Below, one piece after another: positions 15,974-24,980 of a stretch of DNA of 59,976 nt. A program made the translations under genes and the position numbers. The notes beneath the pieces were generated by a model, which was given only the letters and a program-made list of their open reading frames with translations, was not told the origin of the DNA and searched no databases. Position 1 is the first letter of the stretch. Every line of letters starts with the position of its first letter. The DNA comes from DATBSK01 sp964532485 (GTDB lineage Bacteria > Actinomycetota > Acidimicrobiia > IMCC26256 > PALSA-555), in the NCBI GenBank assembly GCA_964532485.1, contig CAZHKE010000018.1, forward strand, positions 1 to 59,976. Reading direction: 5' to 3'.

Positions 15974-17599
15974 TCACGAGCCCGTCGTCAGGCCGAGGAC
16001 CGGGATCACCCCACCGAACAGGGCGAACGGCTTGCCACCGCCGTCGGGCAGGGGCGGGCCCTTCACGCCGCCGACGTCGTTCTGGTAGCCGATCGCCCAC
16101 AGCGCGTACCAGGCCCACAGGTTGTAGAGCTCCTCCTGGAAGCGCCGGTTGAGGTCCTTGTAGATCTCGACGCGTGTGTCGGGATCGGTCTCGACGCGAC
16201 CCTCGTCGAGCAGGCGGTCGATCTCGGGATCGTCGATGCGACCGAAGTTGACCGGCGACCCGCCGTGCCACCACGCGTACTGCGTGTCGGGGTCACCGCC
16301 GGGGTGGTTCAGCCAGCCGACGCTCTGGAAGTTGCCCGCCAACGCGTCGTTGATCAGTGCGCTCTGGTCGAGCGTGCGGATCGTGACGTCGATGCCGGCC
16401 TTGGACTCCTGCTCCTTGACGAGCTGCGCGATCTGCACGGTCTCGGGCGTCGACAGGGCGAGGTACTCGAACGCGAGCGGCTGGCCGTGCTTCTGCTCGT
16501 ACTCCCGTGCGAGCGACCTCGCCTTGTCGAGGTCGTGCGTCCGGGGGATCTTGTCGAGGTGCGCCGGGTTGTCCGGCGGGAACGGTCCGCTGGCGATCGT
16601 GTTGATCCCACGGTTGCGGATCTCGTTGACCTCCTCGGCGTCACCGGCCGCCGCGACAGCCTGACGAGCGAGGGGATCGCTGAAGGGGAGCTTGGAGACG
16701 TTCAGCAGCTGGTACGCCGTCTCCGACCCCTTGTCAGACACGAAGACCTTCACGTCGCCGTCGTCGGCCAGCTCCTGGAGGTTGATGATCGCCAGCGACG
16801 ACGCCTCCTGGACGAGGTCGAAGCTCCCGCTCTTCAGGCCGTTGACGCGCACCTGCGGCTCAGGCACCGGCTCGAAGACGATCTCGTCGACCTTCGGGTA
16901 GGCCTCCTGCCAGTAGTCGGGGTTGCGCTCGACCGTCAGCGACTCGTTCTGACGCCACTCGACGAACTTGAACGGTCCGCTCCCGATCAGGTTGCTCGCA
17001 CACGTGTCGGGGTCGTTCAGCTGCGCCGGCGCCGAGATGCCCGCGCGGCCGCTCGCGACATAGGCCGGGAACGCGGGCCACGGCGTCTTGGTCGTGACGG
17101 CGACCGTCAGCGGATCGGTGACCGTCACGGTGTCGATGTTCTCGTAGGTGTAGATGCCGAGCCGCGCGGGAAGATCGGGGTTCGCACCGCGGTACGAGTC
17201 GAGGTTCAGCTTCACCGCGTCGGCGTCGACCGGTGTGCCGTCGTGGAACGAAACGTCGGGGCGGAGCGTGATCGTCCACTCGTCGAACGCGGCGTTCGGA
17301 GTGACCGACTTCGCGAGGTAGGGGACGTACTCGCCCTTGCTGTTCTGGGTGGTCAGCGTGTCGTAGATCGCGACGGCGACCTGGATGCCGTTGCTCGCGA
17401 GCTGGGCCTGCGGCAGGCACCAACCACCCGCGGTCTCCCCGACGAGGGCGTACGTGAGCGAACCGCCGTCGTTGCCGCCGCCGGCCGCGGCGACGCCACC
17501 GGTGGAGACGGCAGACAGCGTCCCGCCGCTCAGCGCGGCGGCGACGAGGAGGACGAGCGCCCGGCCTCGAGACCGCGTCCGAGTCCTCCCATCCGCCAT
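15974..17599 (-). CDS. ABC transporter solute-binding protein, family 5 (tandem paralogue)
   Basis: Also 541 residues and collinear with its downstream neighbour: signal peptide (RGRALVLLVAAALSGGTLSAV, no lipobox), VPYLAKSVTPNAAFDEWTIT, FHDGTPVDADAVK, GSGPFKFVEWRQNE and GGDPDTQYAWWH...IDDPEIDRLLDEG. Even the tails match (GKPFALFGGVIPVLGLTTGS against GKPFALFAGVIPVVGLSKT). The pair clearly arose by tandem duplication and has since diverged in the ligand-binding lobes. AGAGGGGGAAC lies before ATG 17599. Its upstream region (17600-17680) is shared with a divergent membrane-protein gene. Confidence 0.9.
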   Translation of the reverse strand: MADGRTRTRSRGRALVLLVAAALSGGTLSAVSTGGVAAAGGGNDGGSLTYALVGETAGGWCLPQAQLASNGIQVAVAIYDTLTTQNSKGEYVPYLAKSVTPNAAFDEWTITLRPDVSFHDGTPVDADAVKLNLDSYRGANPDLPARLGIYTYENIDTVTVTDPLTVAVTTKTPWPAFPAYVASGRAGISAPAQLNDPDTCASNLIGSGPFKFVEWRQNESLTVERNPDYWQEAYPKVDEIVFEPVPEPQVRVNGLKSGSFDLVQEASSLAIINLQELADDGDVKVFVSDKGSETAYQLLNVSKLPFSDPLARQAVAAAGDAEEVNEIRNRGINTIASGPFPPDNPAHLDKIPRTHDLDKARSLAREYEQKHGQPLAFEYLALSTPETVQIAQLVKEQESKAGIDVTIRTLDQSALINDALAGNFQSVGWLNHPGGDPDTQYAWWHGGSPVNFGRIDDPEIDRLLDEGRVETDPDTRVEIYKDLNRRFQEELYNLWAWYALWAIGYQNDVGGVKGPPLPDGGGKPFALFGGVIPVLGLTTGS

Positions 17600-17680
17600 G
17601 CCGTTCCCCCTCTGCCGCCTTGGCGGCGCGGCCGCATGCTAGGCGGGAGTCGGTCGAGCGTGGGCGCGACACTGGCGCGC

Positions 17681-18754
17681 ATGACAGCGACGACCCACGC
17701 GCCCACGATCGCCCATCGCCACCGTCTCACACCCCGCTTCGCGGTCAGAGCCCACGATCTCGGACCCCGGTGCGACACGTTCCTCGTCGTCGCCGTGGCC
17801 TCGGTGCTCGCGAACCGGCTCTTCTTGATCATCACCGGCTACCCGCAGCTCGGCAACGGCACGCTGCACATCTCGCACGCCATCTGGGGGGCGCTGATGA
17901 TGGCCGCCGCGATCATCATGTCGATCTCGTTCCTCGGGCCTTCCACGAGGAAGCTCGTGGCGGTGCTGGGCGGTGCCGGGTTCGGCTGGTTCATCGACGA
18001 GCTCGGGAAGTTCATCACCCGCGAAGTCGACTACTTCTTCGAGCCGACGATCGCCCTGATCTACATGACGTTCATCGCGCTGTACCTCGTGTTCCGTGCA
18101 CTGCAGCGGCTTCGGTACTCACCCGACGAGGGCACGCTGAACGCGCTCGAGGCCCTGAAGTCGGCGGCGCTCGGCCAGCTCGACGAGCCCGCCCGGCGCG
18201 AGGCGCTCGCCTTGCTCGACGCGACCGAGCCCGCGCGCGACGGCTTCGCCGAAGAGGTGCGCGCACTCCTCGTCAACGCGCCTGCCCTTCCACCGAGCAC
18301 GCCATCGCTCGTTGCGCGGTGGTCGGCGTCACTTCGGCGTCGCTACATCGAGCTCACCAAACGTCCTCGATTCGTCGCGGTGGTCGACGTGCTCTTCACG
18401 GTGTTCGCCATGACCGCAGTGGCAACGGTGATCGCGCTCGCAATGGACGGTCCTGGGATCGTCGGCTTCGAAGAGTGGGCGTCGCTCATCTCGTCGATGG
18501 TTGCGAACTCGTGCCTCATCATCGGCGTCGTGCTCCTCCGCCGACACCAGCGGCTGCGTGCATACCACTGGTTCGACCGTGGTCTGCTCATCTCCATCTT
18601 CGTGACGCAGGTCTTCGTGTTCGCCCAAGAGCAGCTCGGTGGCACGATCGGGCTCGTCATCGTCCTGATCGTCTGGGTGATCCTCCGCAGTGCGATGCGA
18701 GCCGAGGTCGAACGCCAAGCCACCGGAGCGGCCGCGCACCAGTCGGAGACATGA
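17681..18754 (+). CDS. Integral membrane protein of unknown function
   Basis: A 357-residue protein with about seven hydrophobic segments in two groups: near residues 30-48, 65-85, 90-110 and 125-142, then after a soluble helical stretch (150-230) again at about 235-257, 275-292 and 310-335. No catalytic signature is recognised. The central soluble part is Ala/Leu/Glu-rich (EALKSAALGQLDEPARREALALLD). The start ATG 17681 is the first in frame after the divergent binding-protein promoter; no strong ribosome site. Ends 6 bp before the convergent GH15 stop. Confidence 0.75.
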   Translation: MTATTHAPTIAHRHRLTPRFAVRAHDLGPRCDTFLVVAVASVLANRLFLIITGYPQLGNGTLHISHAIWGALMMAAAIIMSISFLGPSTRKLVAVLGGAGFGWFIDELGKFITREVDYFFEPTIALIYMTFIALYLVFRALQRLRYSPDEGTLNALEALKSAALGQLDEPARREALALLDATEPARDGFAEEVRALLVNAPALPPSTPSLVARWSASLRRRYIELTKRPRFVAVVDVLFTVFAMTAVATVIALAMDGPGIVGFEEWASLISSMVANSCLIIGVVLLRRHQRLRAYHWFDRGLLISIFVTQVFVFAQEQLGGTIGLVIVLIVWVILRSAMRAEVERQATGAAAHQSET

Positions 18755-18760
18755 GCTCCG

Positions 18761-20605
18761 TCAGCCCACCCAACCAGCGTCGGAGAGCTTGCGGTCGATC
18801 GCGTACGCCGCGCTGATCAGCCCGAGGTGCGTGAAGGCCTGTGGGAAGTTCCCGAGGTGCTCGCCGCGCGGTCCGAGCTCCTCGGCGTAGAGGCCGAGGT
18901 GGTTCGAGTAGCCCAGCATCTTCTCGAAGAAGAAGCGCGCTCTCTGCACGTCGCCCGAACGAGCGACCGCCTCGGCGAACCAGAACGAGCACATGTTGAA
19001 CGTGCCTTCATCGCCGGTGAGTCCGTCGCTCGCCGCGTCACCGACCCTGTAGCGGAACACGAGCGAGTCGTCGACCAGGTCCTCGGTCATCGCCCGCAAG
19101 GTGCTGAGGAACCGCGGGTCGGTGGGCGAGATGAACTTCACCATCGGCATCAGCAGGTTCGACGCGTCGACCGACTTCGAGCCCTTCGCCTGGACGAACG
19201 TCTCGCGAGACGGGTCCCAGAAGTTCGCCATGATGTCGTAGTAGATGGCGTCACGCGTCGCGCGCCAACGGTCGGCCGGATACGGGAAGGACCGCCGGTT
19301 GCCGAGCCGGATCCCGCGGTCGACCGCGACCCAGCACATCAGTCGCGAGTAGAGGAACTCCTGCTGGCCGCCGCGCACCTCCCAGATGCCTTCGTCGGGG
19401 AGCTGCCAGTGGTCGGTCACGTAGTCGACGAGCTGCCACACGCTGCCCCAGAGGTCGTGCGAGATCGGCTCGCCGTACTTGTTGTAGAGGTAGATCGCGT
19501 CGAGCAGCTCGCCGTAGATGTCGAGCTGGAGCTGGTCGTACGCACCGTTGCCGATGCGGACCGGTCGTGAGCCCGCGTACCCCTCGAGGTGCGGGAGGAT
19601 CTCCTCGGTGAGGCTCTTGCGGCCGTCGTGGCCGTACATGATCTGGAGCGGCGTCCCGTCGGCGAGATCCATGCAGAGAGCGTGGAGCCAGTGCATGAAG
19701 GCACCCGCCTCGTCGGTGTACCCGAGGCGGATGAGCGCGTACAGCGTGAACGAGGCATCGCGGATCCACGTGTAGCGGTAGTCCCAGTTGCGCTCGCCCC
19801 CCAAGCTCTCGGGCAGCCCGAACGTGGCCGCGGCGACCAGCGAACCGTGCGTCTGCGACACGAGGAGCTTGAGCACGAGCGCCGAGCGGTCGACCGTCTC
19901 CCGCCAGCGCCCCTCGTACTTCGAGTGCCCGATCCAGCCCCGCCAGAAGTTCGACGTGTCCTTGAACGCGCGGGCCACGTAGTCGGGCGCCGCGGACGGG
20001 CTGGGGATCCCGGGGCACACCTCCTCCATGACGAACGCGCACTTCTCACCGGCTCCGAGCTCGAAGGATGCGACCGCGGCACCGTCGCCGGTGATCGTCA
20101 CCGGCACCGTGGTGCGGAGGCGCAGCACGGTGGCGTCGGGGCCCTTCGAAGCGAACACGAGCTCGCCGTCACGCTGCTCGATCGAGTGATCGGCCCTCCC
20201 GTAGTCGAACCGCGGTCGGAACACGAGCTCGTAGCGGACGTCGCCCCGCACGGTCTTCACCCGCCGCACGAGCTGGCGGGGGTGGTCGTGGGGGTGGAAG
20301 CCGACGGGCATGAAGTCGGACACCTCGCCGACGCCTTCGTCGGCGAGGAAGCGCGTGATGAGGATGTTGGTGTCGGGCAGGTACATCTGCTTGTGCGTCC
20401 CGCCGTCGAGGGTCGGCCGGATGCTGAACCGCCCGCCCCGTTCGTCGTCGAGCAGCGCGCAGAAGACCGTCGGGGAGTCGAACGTCGGGAACGACATGAA
20501 GTCGATCGATCCGTTCTTCCCCACCAGCGCCACCGTGTGCAGGTCGCCGATGATTCCGTAGTCCTCGATCGGCTGATACGTCCCCACGACACCCCCACTC
20601 AGCAC
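18761..20605 (-). CDS. Glycoside hydrolase family 15 (glucoamylase/trehalase-type)
   Basis: A 614-residue two-domain enzyme: N-terminal beta-sandwich (TYQPIEDYGIIGD to about 210) and a C-terminal (alpha/alpha)6 barrel beginning at about 240. The NWDYRYTWIRDASFTLYAL segment is the family hallmark; the expected catalytic acids are Glu in IWEVRGG and in LYAEELGP. Actinobacterial homologues of this layout include trehalases and glucoamylase-like enzymes, so it probably releases glucose from trehalose or alpha-glucans in the cytoplasm (no signal peptide). The GTG at 20605 is the outermost start; GTG 20587 with GGGGGTGTC before it gives the conserved GTYQPIEDYG and may be the true one. Confidence 0.9.
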   Translation of the reverse strand: MLSGGVVGTYQPIEDYGIIGDLHTVALVGKNGSIDFMSFPTFDSPTVFCALLDDERGGRFSIRPTLDGGTHKQMYLPDTNILITRFLADEGVGEVSDFMPVGFHPHDHPRQLVRRVKTVRGDVRYELVFRPRFDYGRADHSIEQRDGELVFASKGPDATVLRLRTTVPVTITGDGAAVASFELGAGEKCAFVMEEVCPGIPSPSAAPDYVARAFKDTSNFWRGWIGHSKYEGRWRETVDRSALVLKLLVSQTHGSLVAAATFGLPESLGGERNWDYRYTWIRDASFTLYALIRLGYTDEAGAFMHWLHALCMDLADGTPLQIMYGHDGRKSLTEEILPHLEGYAGSRPVRIGNGAYDQLQLDIYGELLDAIYLYNKYGEPISHDLWGSVWQLVDYVTDHWQLPDEGIWEVRGGQQEFLYSRLMCWVAVDRGIRLGNRRSFPYPADRWRATRDAIYYDIMANFWDPSRETFVQAKGSKSVDASNLLMPMVKFISPTDPRFLSTLRAMTEDLVDDSLVFRYRVGDAASDGLTGDEGTFNMCSFWFAEAVARSGDVQRARFFFEKMLGYSNHLGLYAEELGPRGEHLGNFPQAFTHLGLISAAYAIDRKLSDAGWVG

Positions 20606-20694
20606 CGAGCAAAAGCCCGATCACGGATCGGCGCGGCGGTGCGCCGCTGCCCCCGGCCACTGATTCGTTACCACGCCGCGCCTGGACGTGTGAC

Positions 20695-20810
20695 GGTGCG
20701 GGGGATCGGGGGGTGCGCGCACGACGAGTTCGCTGAGCTCGGCGCCGCCGCAGGCGGCGTCAGCGAAGTGATGTCCGCACGCGAAGCGTCGCCCCCCGAT
20801 CCCCCGCACC
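20695..20810. repeat. 116-bp nested palindromic element
   Basis: Perfect 19-bp terminal inverted repeats (GGTGCGGGGGATCGGGGGG at 20695-20713 and its complement at 20792-20810) enclose a second perfect pair TTCGCTGA/TCAGCGAA (20729-20736, 20760-20767) and an innermost CGCCGCC-gca-GGCGGCG hairpin (20743-20759). It lies between the divergent GH15 and thiolase genes. It could be a non-autonomous mobile or REP-type element, or a structured RNA; no second copy exists in this window. Confidence 0.75.
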
Positions 20811-20873
20811 CGACTGTGAAGGCCCCGCGGCCTGGTACAAAGGATGGCCCGTTCAGCGAGAAGGAGCGCCGCC

Positions 20874-22085
20874 GTGCCCGAAGCCGTGATCGTCGCGACC
20901 GCCCGGACCCCGATCGGACGAGCCAACAAGGGCTCGCTCGTCGACTGCCGACCCGACGACCTGTCCGCGCTCGTGGTGCGCTCGGTGCTCGACAAGGTCC
21001 CGGCGCTCGATCCCGCCTTGGTGGAGGACGTCGTCTGGGGTTGCGGTCAGCCCGCCGGCGAGTCCGGCTACAACATCGCTCGGGTCGTCTCGATCCTCGC
21101 CGGCATCGACCACGTGCCGGGTGTGACGGTGAACCGCTACTGCTCGTCGTCGCTCCAGACGATCCGCATGGCCGCGCACGCGATCAAGGCCGGCGAGGGC
21201 GACGTGTTCGTGTCGGGCGGCGTCGAGACCGTGAGCCGGTTCGCCACGGGCATGTCCGACGGGGGCGCCGACACGCACAACCCGCTGTTCTCGGAGGCCG
21301 AGGAGCGCACCACGAAGCGCCACGGGGGCGGCCAGGGCGACTGGACGCCCATCTCGGGCGTGCCCGACGTCTACATCGCGATGGGTGAGACCGCCGAGAA
21401 CGTCGCCGAGCACACCGGCACCAAGCGCGAGGAGATGGACGAGTTCGCCGCGCTCTCGCAGCAGCGCGCCATCGAGTCGCAGGGCAACGGGTTCTTCGAG
21501 CGGGAGATCACGCCCGTCACGCTCGCCGACGGCACCGAGGTGACGAAGGACGACGGCCCGCGGCCCGACACGACCGTCGAGAAGCTCGCGACGCTCAAGC
21601 CCGCGTTCCGCCCCGACGGGACGATCACGGCCGGCAACGCGTGCCCGCTCAACGACGGCGCGGCCGCAGTGATCGTGATGAGCGACACCAAGGCCGACCA
21701 GCTCGGCATCGCGCCGCTCGCGCGCATCGTGTCGTCGGGCGTGTCGGCGCTCGACCCGGAGATCATGGGCCTCGGCCCGATCGGGGCGAGCAAGCAGGCG
21801 CTCGAGCGGGCCGGGATGACGAGCGACGATCTCGACCTCGTCGAGGTCAACGAGGCGTTCGCGGCCCAGGTCATCCCGTCGGCGAAAGAGCTCGGCGTGC
21901 CGTGGGACAAGCTCAACGTGCACGGTGGCGCGATCGCCCTCGGGCACCCCTTTGGCATGACGGGCGCGCGGATCATGACGACGCTGCTCAACGGCCTCGA
22001 CGACGCAGACGCCCGCTTCGGGCTCGAGACCATGTGCGTGGGCGGCGGACAGGGCATGGCCATGATCGTCGAGCGCACGAAGTAG
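20874..22085 (+). CDS. Acetyl-CoA C-acetyltransferase (thiolase)
   Basis: A 403-residue thiolase: nucleophilic Cys90 in NRYCSSSLQT, the C-terminal GGAIALGHPFGMTGAR (His) and MCVGGGQGMAM (second Cys) active-site blocks. It cleaves 3-ketoacyl-CoA or condenses acetyl-CoA; the sequence is of the general FadA type used in beta-oxidation. It is clearly distinct from the FadA6-like thiolase at 25.8-27.0 kb. GTG 20874 has AAGGAG 8 nt upstream and gives the usual MPEAVIVATARTPIG start; the frame opening at 20844 lacks one. Probably read from a promoter just right of the nested palindrome. Confidence 0.92.
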   Translation: MPEAVIVATARTPIGRANKGSLVDCRPDDLSALVVRSVLDKVPALDPALVEDVVWGCGQPAGESGYNIARVVSILAGIDHVPGVTVNRYCSSSLQTIRMAAHAIKAGEGDVFVSGGVETVSRFATGMSDGGADTHNPLFSEAEERTTKRHGGGQGDWTPISGVPDVYIAMGETAENVAEHTGTKREEMDEFAALSQQRAIESQGNGFFEREITPVTLADGTEVTKDDGPRPDTTVEKLATLKPAFRPDGTITAGNACPLNDGAAAVIVMSDTKADQLGIAPLARIVSSGVSALDPEIMGLGPIGASKQALERAGMTSDDLDLVEVNEAFAAQVIPSAKELGVPWDKLNVHGGAIALGHPFGMTGARIMTTLLNGLDDADARFGLETMCVGGGQGMAMIVERTK

Positions 22086-22106
22086 CACGCGCGGCTCACG
22101 AACCCG

Positions 22107-23207
22107 ATGGCCGCGCGCGTGCCGCCCGCATGGGTGGTGAGACCACTGCTCGCGGCGCGCAATGGCGTGGCGCGTCTCCATCGACGCATGGTCCCGAACG
22201 AGGTCGTGTTGCTCGAACGATCGCTGGGGATCATCGACACGAAGGCGCTGGAAGTCGTGGCCGATCTCGGCGTGGCCGATGCGCTCGCCGACGGCCCGCG
22301 CGATGCACAGCAGCTCGCCGTCGCGCTCGGCGTCGACGCCGACGCGCTCGGTCGCGTCTTGCGCTTCCTCGTGGGGCGGGGTGTCTTCGCACACGACCGC
22401 GACGGTCGGTACCGCAACAACAGCACGTCGCGCCTCCTTCGGTCCGACGGTGAGGAGTCGGTGCGCGACTGGGTGCGATTCTTCGGAGCCGACTGGCACG
22501 TCGCGATCTGGAACCGGCTCGACGACTCCGTGCGCACGGGCAGGAGCGCCGCGGAGGCGGCACTCGGCCATCCGTTCTGGGAGCACCTCACGCGGGTGGA
22601 TCCCGAGGCTGGTGCCGTCTTCGACGCCGCCATGGAGTCGGCGTCGCGTCTGCAGCTCGACGTCGTCGCGCAGAAGTACGACTGGCCGGCTGTTGGGCGG
22701 GTGTGCGACGTCGGTGGTGGGACCGGGACGGTGCTGGCCGGGATCCTCTCGCAGCACGCCGGGCTCTCCGGAGTGCTCTTCGATCTCCCCGAGGTCGTGG
22801 CCAAGTCCGCGCCCGTCCTCGAGCACGCAGGCGTCGCGTCCCGCGTCGACGTGGTCGGAGGCGACTTCTTCGCCTCGCTGCCGGCGGGGTGCGACCGCTA
22901 CGTGCTCCAGGCGATCGTGCACGATTGGGACGACGAGTCCTGCGTCCGCATCCTCGTGCGGTGCCGCGAGGCGCTCGCCCCCGGCGGGCGCATCCTCGTG
23001 CTCGAGGGCGAGGTGCCGACGCACGACGGCGACCACTTCCTGAAGCTGGTCGACCTCGAGATGCTCGTCGACACCGGGAAGGGGCGCGAGCGCACGCGCG
23101 CCGAGATGAGCGATCTCGTCGCCGGCGCGGGCCTCCGCGTGCGCCGCAGGATCCCGATCGCGCTCTCCACCCTGTACGAGCTCGAGCCGATCGCTCAGGC
23201 GCCGTAG
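22107..23207 (+). CDS. SAM-dependent O-methyltransferase, family 2
   Basis: A 366-residue methyltransferase of the plant-OMT/hydroxyneurosporene type: N-terminal winged-helix dimerisation part (about 40-125, ALEVVADLGVADAL...), then a Rossmann domain with motif I VCDVGGGTGTVLAGIL, FDLPEVV at the ribose-binding acidic site and YVLQAIVHDWDDESC, containing the HxWxD segment with the His general base typical of O-methyltransferases. Acts on a hydroxyl of a small aromatic or polyketide-like molecule; substrate unknown. Starts 21 bp after the thiolase stop and its end overlaps the convergent SDR by 13 bp. Confidence 0.85.
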   Translation: MAARVPPAWVVRPLLAARNGVARLHRRMVPNEVVLLERSLGIIDTKALEVVADLGVADALADGPRDAQQLAVALGVDADALGRVLRFLVGRGVFAHDRDGRYRNNSTSRLLRSDGEESVRDWVRFFGADWHVAIWNRLDDSVRTGRSAAEAALGHPFWEHLTRVDPEAGAVFDAAMESASRLQLDVVAQKYDWPAVGRVCDVGGGTGTVLAGILSQHAGLSGVLFDLPEVVAKSAPVLEHAGVASRVDVVGGDFFASLPAGCDRYVLQAIVHDWDDESCVRILVRCREALAPGGRILVLEGEVPTHDGDHFLKLVDLEMLVDTGKGRERTRAEMSDLVAGAGLRVRRRIPIALSTLYELEPIAQAP

Positions 23208-24100
23208 ACGGGATCCGGCGCGCGCGCCTCGGCGAGGAGCTCGGCGACGACCGGGCCGAGCTCGCTCGGCTGCCAACGATCGCCCTTGTCGCGCGACGGC
23301 CCGTGGTGCCAGCCCTCGGCGACACTCACCTTCCCGCCTTCGAGCTCGAACACCCGTCCGGTGACGTCGCGCGACTCCGCGCTCCCCAGCCAGACGACCA
23401 GGGGCGACACGTTGGCGGGGTCCATGGCGTCGAACCCCGACTCGGGCTTCTCCATCATCTCGGTGAAGACACCCTCGGTCATGCGCGTGCGCGCCGACGG
23501 CGCGATCGCGTTCGCGGTCACCCCGTACCGACCCAGCTCGGCCGCCTGGATCAGCGTCAGCGTCGCGATCCCGGCCTTGGCGGCTGAGTACGCAGCCTGG
23601 CCGACGCTGCCGAGCAGACCGGCACCACTGCTCGTGTTGACGATGCGCGCGTCGACAGGGTCACCGGCCTTCGAGCGATCACGCCAGTACGCAGCGGCAT
23701 GGCGACTCACCACGAAGTGGCCCTTCAGGTGAACGCGCACGACGGCGTCCCACTCGTCCTCGGTCGCGTTCGCGAACATCCGATCGCGCACGAAGCCCGC
23801 GTTGTTCACGATGACGTGCAGATCACCGAACGTGTCCAGCGCCGTCCGCACGAGGCGCCCGGCCCCGTCCCAGTCGGCGATGTCGTCGCCGTTCGCGACT
23901 GCCTCGCCGCCGGCGGCGCGGATCTCCGCGACGACGTCCTCGGCCGGCTCGCTGCGCGCCGACGTGCCGTCGAGCTCCACCCCGAGGTCGTTGACGACGA
24001 CCTTCGCGCCTTCGGCCGCGAACGCGAGCGCGTGCGCGCGTCCGAGACCACGCGCCGAACCCGTGACGGCGACGACTCGACCCTCGCAGGTCCCTGTCAT
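23195..24100 (-). CDS. SDR of the MFE-2 / Rv3548c type (3-hydroxyacyl-CoA or hydroxysteroid dehydrogenase)
   Basis: A 301-residue SDR: TGSARGLGRAHALAFAAEGA cofactor site, NDLG acidic end of strand 2 favouring NAD(H), VNNAGFVRDRMF, catalytic Ser in NTSSGAG and YSAAKAG. The long insert and the C-terminal extension SVAEGWHHGPSRDKGDRW...PDPVYGA are those of the dehydrogenase domain of peroxisomal multifunctional enzyme 2 and of mycobacterial Rv3548c, a neighbour of the steroid-ring genes in M. tuberculosis. Here it is about 1.7 kb from the steroid locus, divergent from an LLM oxidoreductase, with a palindrome spanning both promoters. ATG 24100 fits the conserved start. Confidence 0.85.
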   Translation of the reverse strand: MTGTCEGRVVAVTGSARGLGRAHALAFAAEGAKVVVNDLGVELDGTSARSEPAEDVVAEIRAAGGEAVANGDDIADWDGAGRLVRTALDTFGDLHVIVNNAGFVRDRMFANATEDEWDAVVRVHLKGHFVVSRHAAAYWRDRSKAGDPVDARIVNTSSGAGLLGSVGQAAYSAAKAGIATLTLIQAAELGRYGVTANAIAPSARTRMTEGVFTEMMEKPESGFDAMDPANVSPLVVWLGSAESRDVTGRVFELEGGKVSVAEGWHHGPSRDKGDRWQPSELGPVVAELLAEARAPDPVYGA

Positions 24101-24121
24101 TCCGGTCGCGCTCGCATCGGC

Positions 24122-24136
24122 CGGGTACCGTACCCG
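24122..24136. promoter_or_regulatory. Divergent promoter/operator palindrome
   Basis: CGGGTAC-C-GTACCCG is an odd-centred perfect inverted repeat that contains a plus-strand -10 (TACCGT, 24126-24131, 6 nt before GTG 24138) and a minus-strand -10 (TACGGT, 24132-24127) for the SDR. One bound repressor could silence both genes. Confidence 0.5.
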
Positions 24137-24137
24137 C

Positions 24138-24980
24138 GTGCGGTTCGGGATCACGATGTTCGCGACGGATGTCTCCATCCCGGTGCACCAGCTCGCGCGC
24201 GAGGCCGAGGCCCGAGGGTTGCAGTCGCTGTTCATCCCTGAGCACACGCACATCCCGACCAGCCGGCGAACGCCCCCGCCGACCGGTGACGCGGAGCTCG
24301 GCGAGGAGTACCGCCGAACGGTCGACCCGTTCGTCGCGCTCGCGGCGGCCGCGGCAGTGACGGAGCGCATCCGCGTGGGCACCGGGATCTGCCTCGTCGC
24401 CCAGCGCGACCCGATCGTCACCGCCAAGGCGGTCGCGACCCTCGACCAGGTCTCCGGCGGGCGCTTCGACTTCGGCATCGGCTTCGGGTGGAACCACGAC
24501 GAGATGGAGCAGCACGGCGTCGATCCCGCGACCCGGCGCGCGTTGACGCGCGAGCACGTCCTTGCCATGAAGGCACTCTGGAACGACGACGTCGCGTCCT
24601 ACGACGGGACGCTCGTTCACCTCGCGCCGTCGTGGTCGTGGCCGAAGCCGGTGCAGCCCGGCGGCCCCCCGATCCTCATCGGCGGCGCGCCCGGCCCCAA
24701 GCTCTTCGCGCACATCGCCGAGTACGCCGACGGGTGGATCCCGATCGGGGGCGCCGGTGTGCGCGCCGCGCTCGACGATCTCGCTCGGGCCTGCGAGGAC
24801 GTCGGTCGCGATCGCGCAGAGCTCCGGATCGTGCCCTTCGGGGCCATCCCCGACCCCGGCAAGCTCGACTACTACCGGTCGATCGGCGTGACCGAGATCG
24901 TGTTGCGAGTCCCGACGGGCGACGCGGATACGGTGCTTCCCGTCCTCGACGGCTTCGTCGATCTCGTGGAAACCGAATGA
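24138..24980 (+). CDS. LLM-class, probably F420-dependent, oxidoreductase
   Basis: A 280-residue luciferase-like TIM-barrel protein resembling the TIGR03619 (Rv2161c-type) group: RFGITMFATDVSIPVHQLAREAEARG start, FIPEHTHIP, VGTGICLVAQRDP, ATLDQVSGGRFDFGIGFGWN and PPILIGGAPGP. These proteins usually use the deazaflavin F420 for hydride transfer; substrate unknown. GTG 24138 directly follows a TACCGT -10 by 6 nt, so the mRNA appears leaderless. Its stop overlaps the next gene's start (ATGATG). Confidence 0.85.
   Translation: MRFGITMFATDVSIPVHQLAREAEARGLQSLFIPEHTHIPTSRRTPPPTGDAELGEEYRRTVDPFVALAAAAAVTERIRVGTGICLVAQRDPIVTAKAVATLDQVSGGRFDFGIGFGWNHDEMEQHGVDPATRRALTREHVLAMKALWNDDVASYDGTLVHLAPSWSWPKPVQPGGPPILIGGAPGPKLFAHIAEYADGWIPIGGAGVRAALDDLARACEDVGRDRAELRIVPFGAIPDPGKLDYYRSIGVTEIVLRVPTGDADTVLPVLDGFVDLVETE

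Noticed and set aside
15782..17680. Long upstream extension of the membrane protein at 17681
   Set aside because: Antisense to the binding-protein genes; the hydrophobic, structured part begins only at ATG 17681.
20874..22085. FadA5/FadA6 role for the 20.9-kb thiolase
   Set aside because: It lacks the FadA6-specific stretches that the 25.8-kb thiolase has, and is not in the steroid run.
20853..23276. 807-aa minus-strand frame opposite the thiolase and methyltransferase
   Set aside because: Antisense shadow; no motif, and both plus-strand genes are complete.
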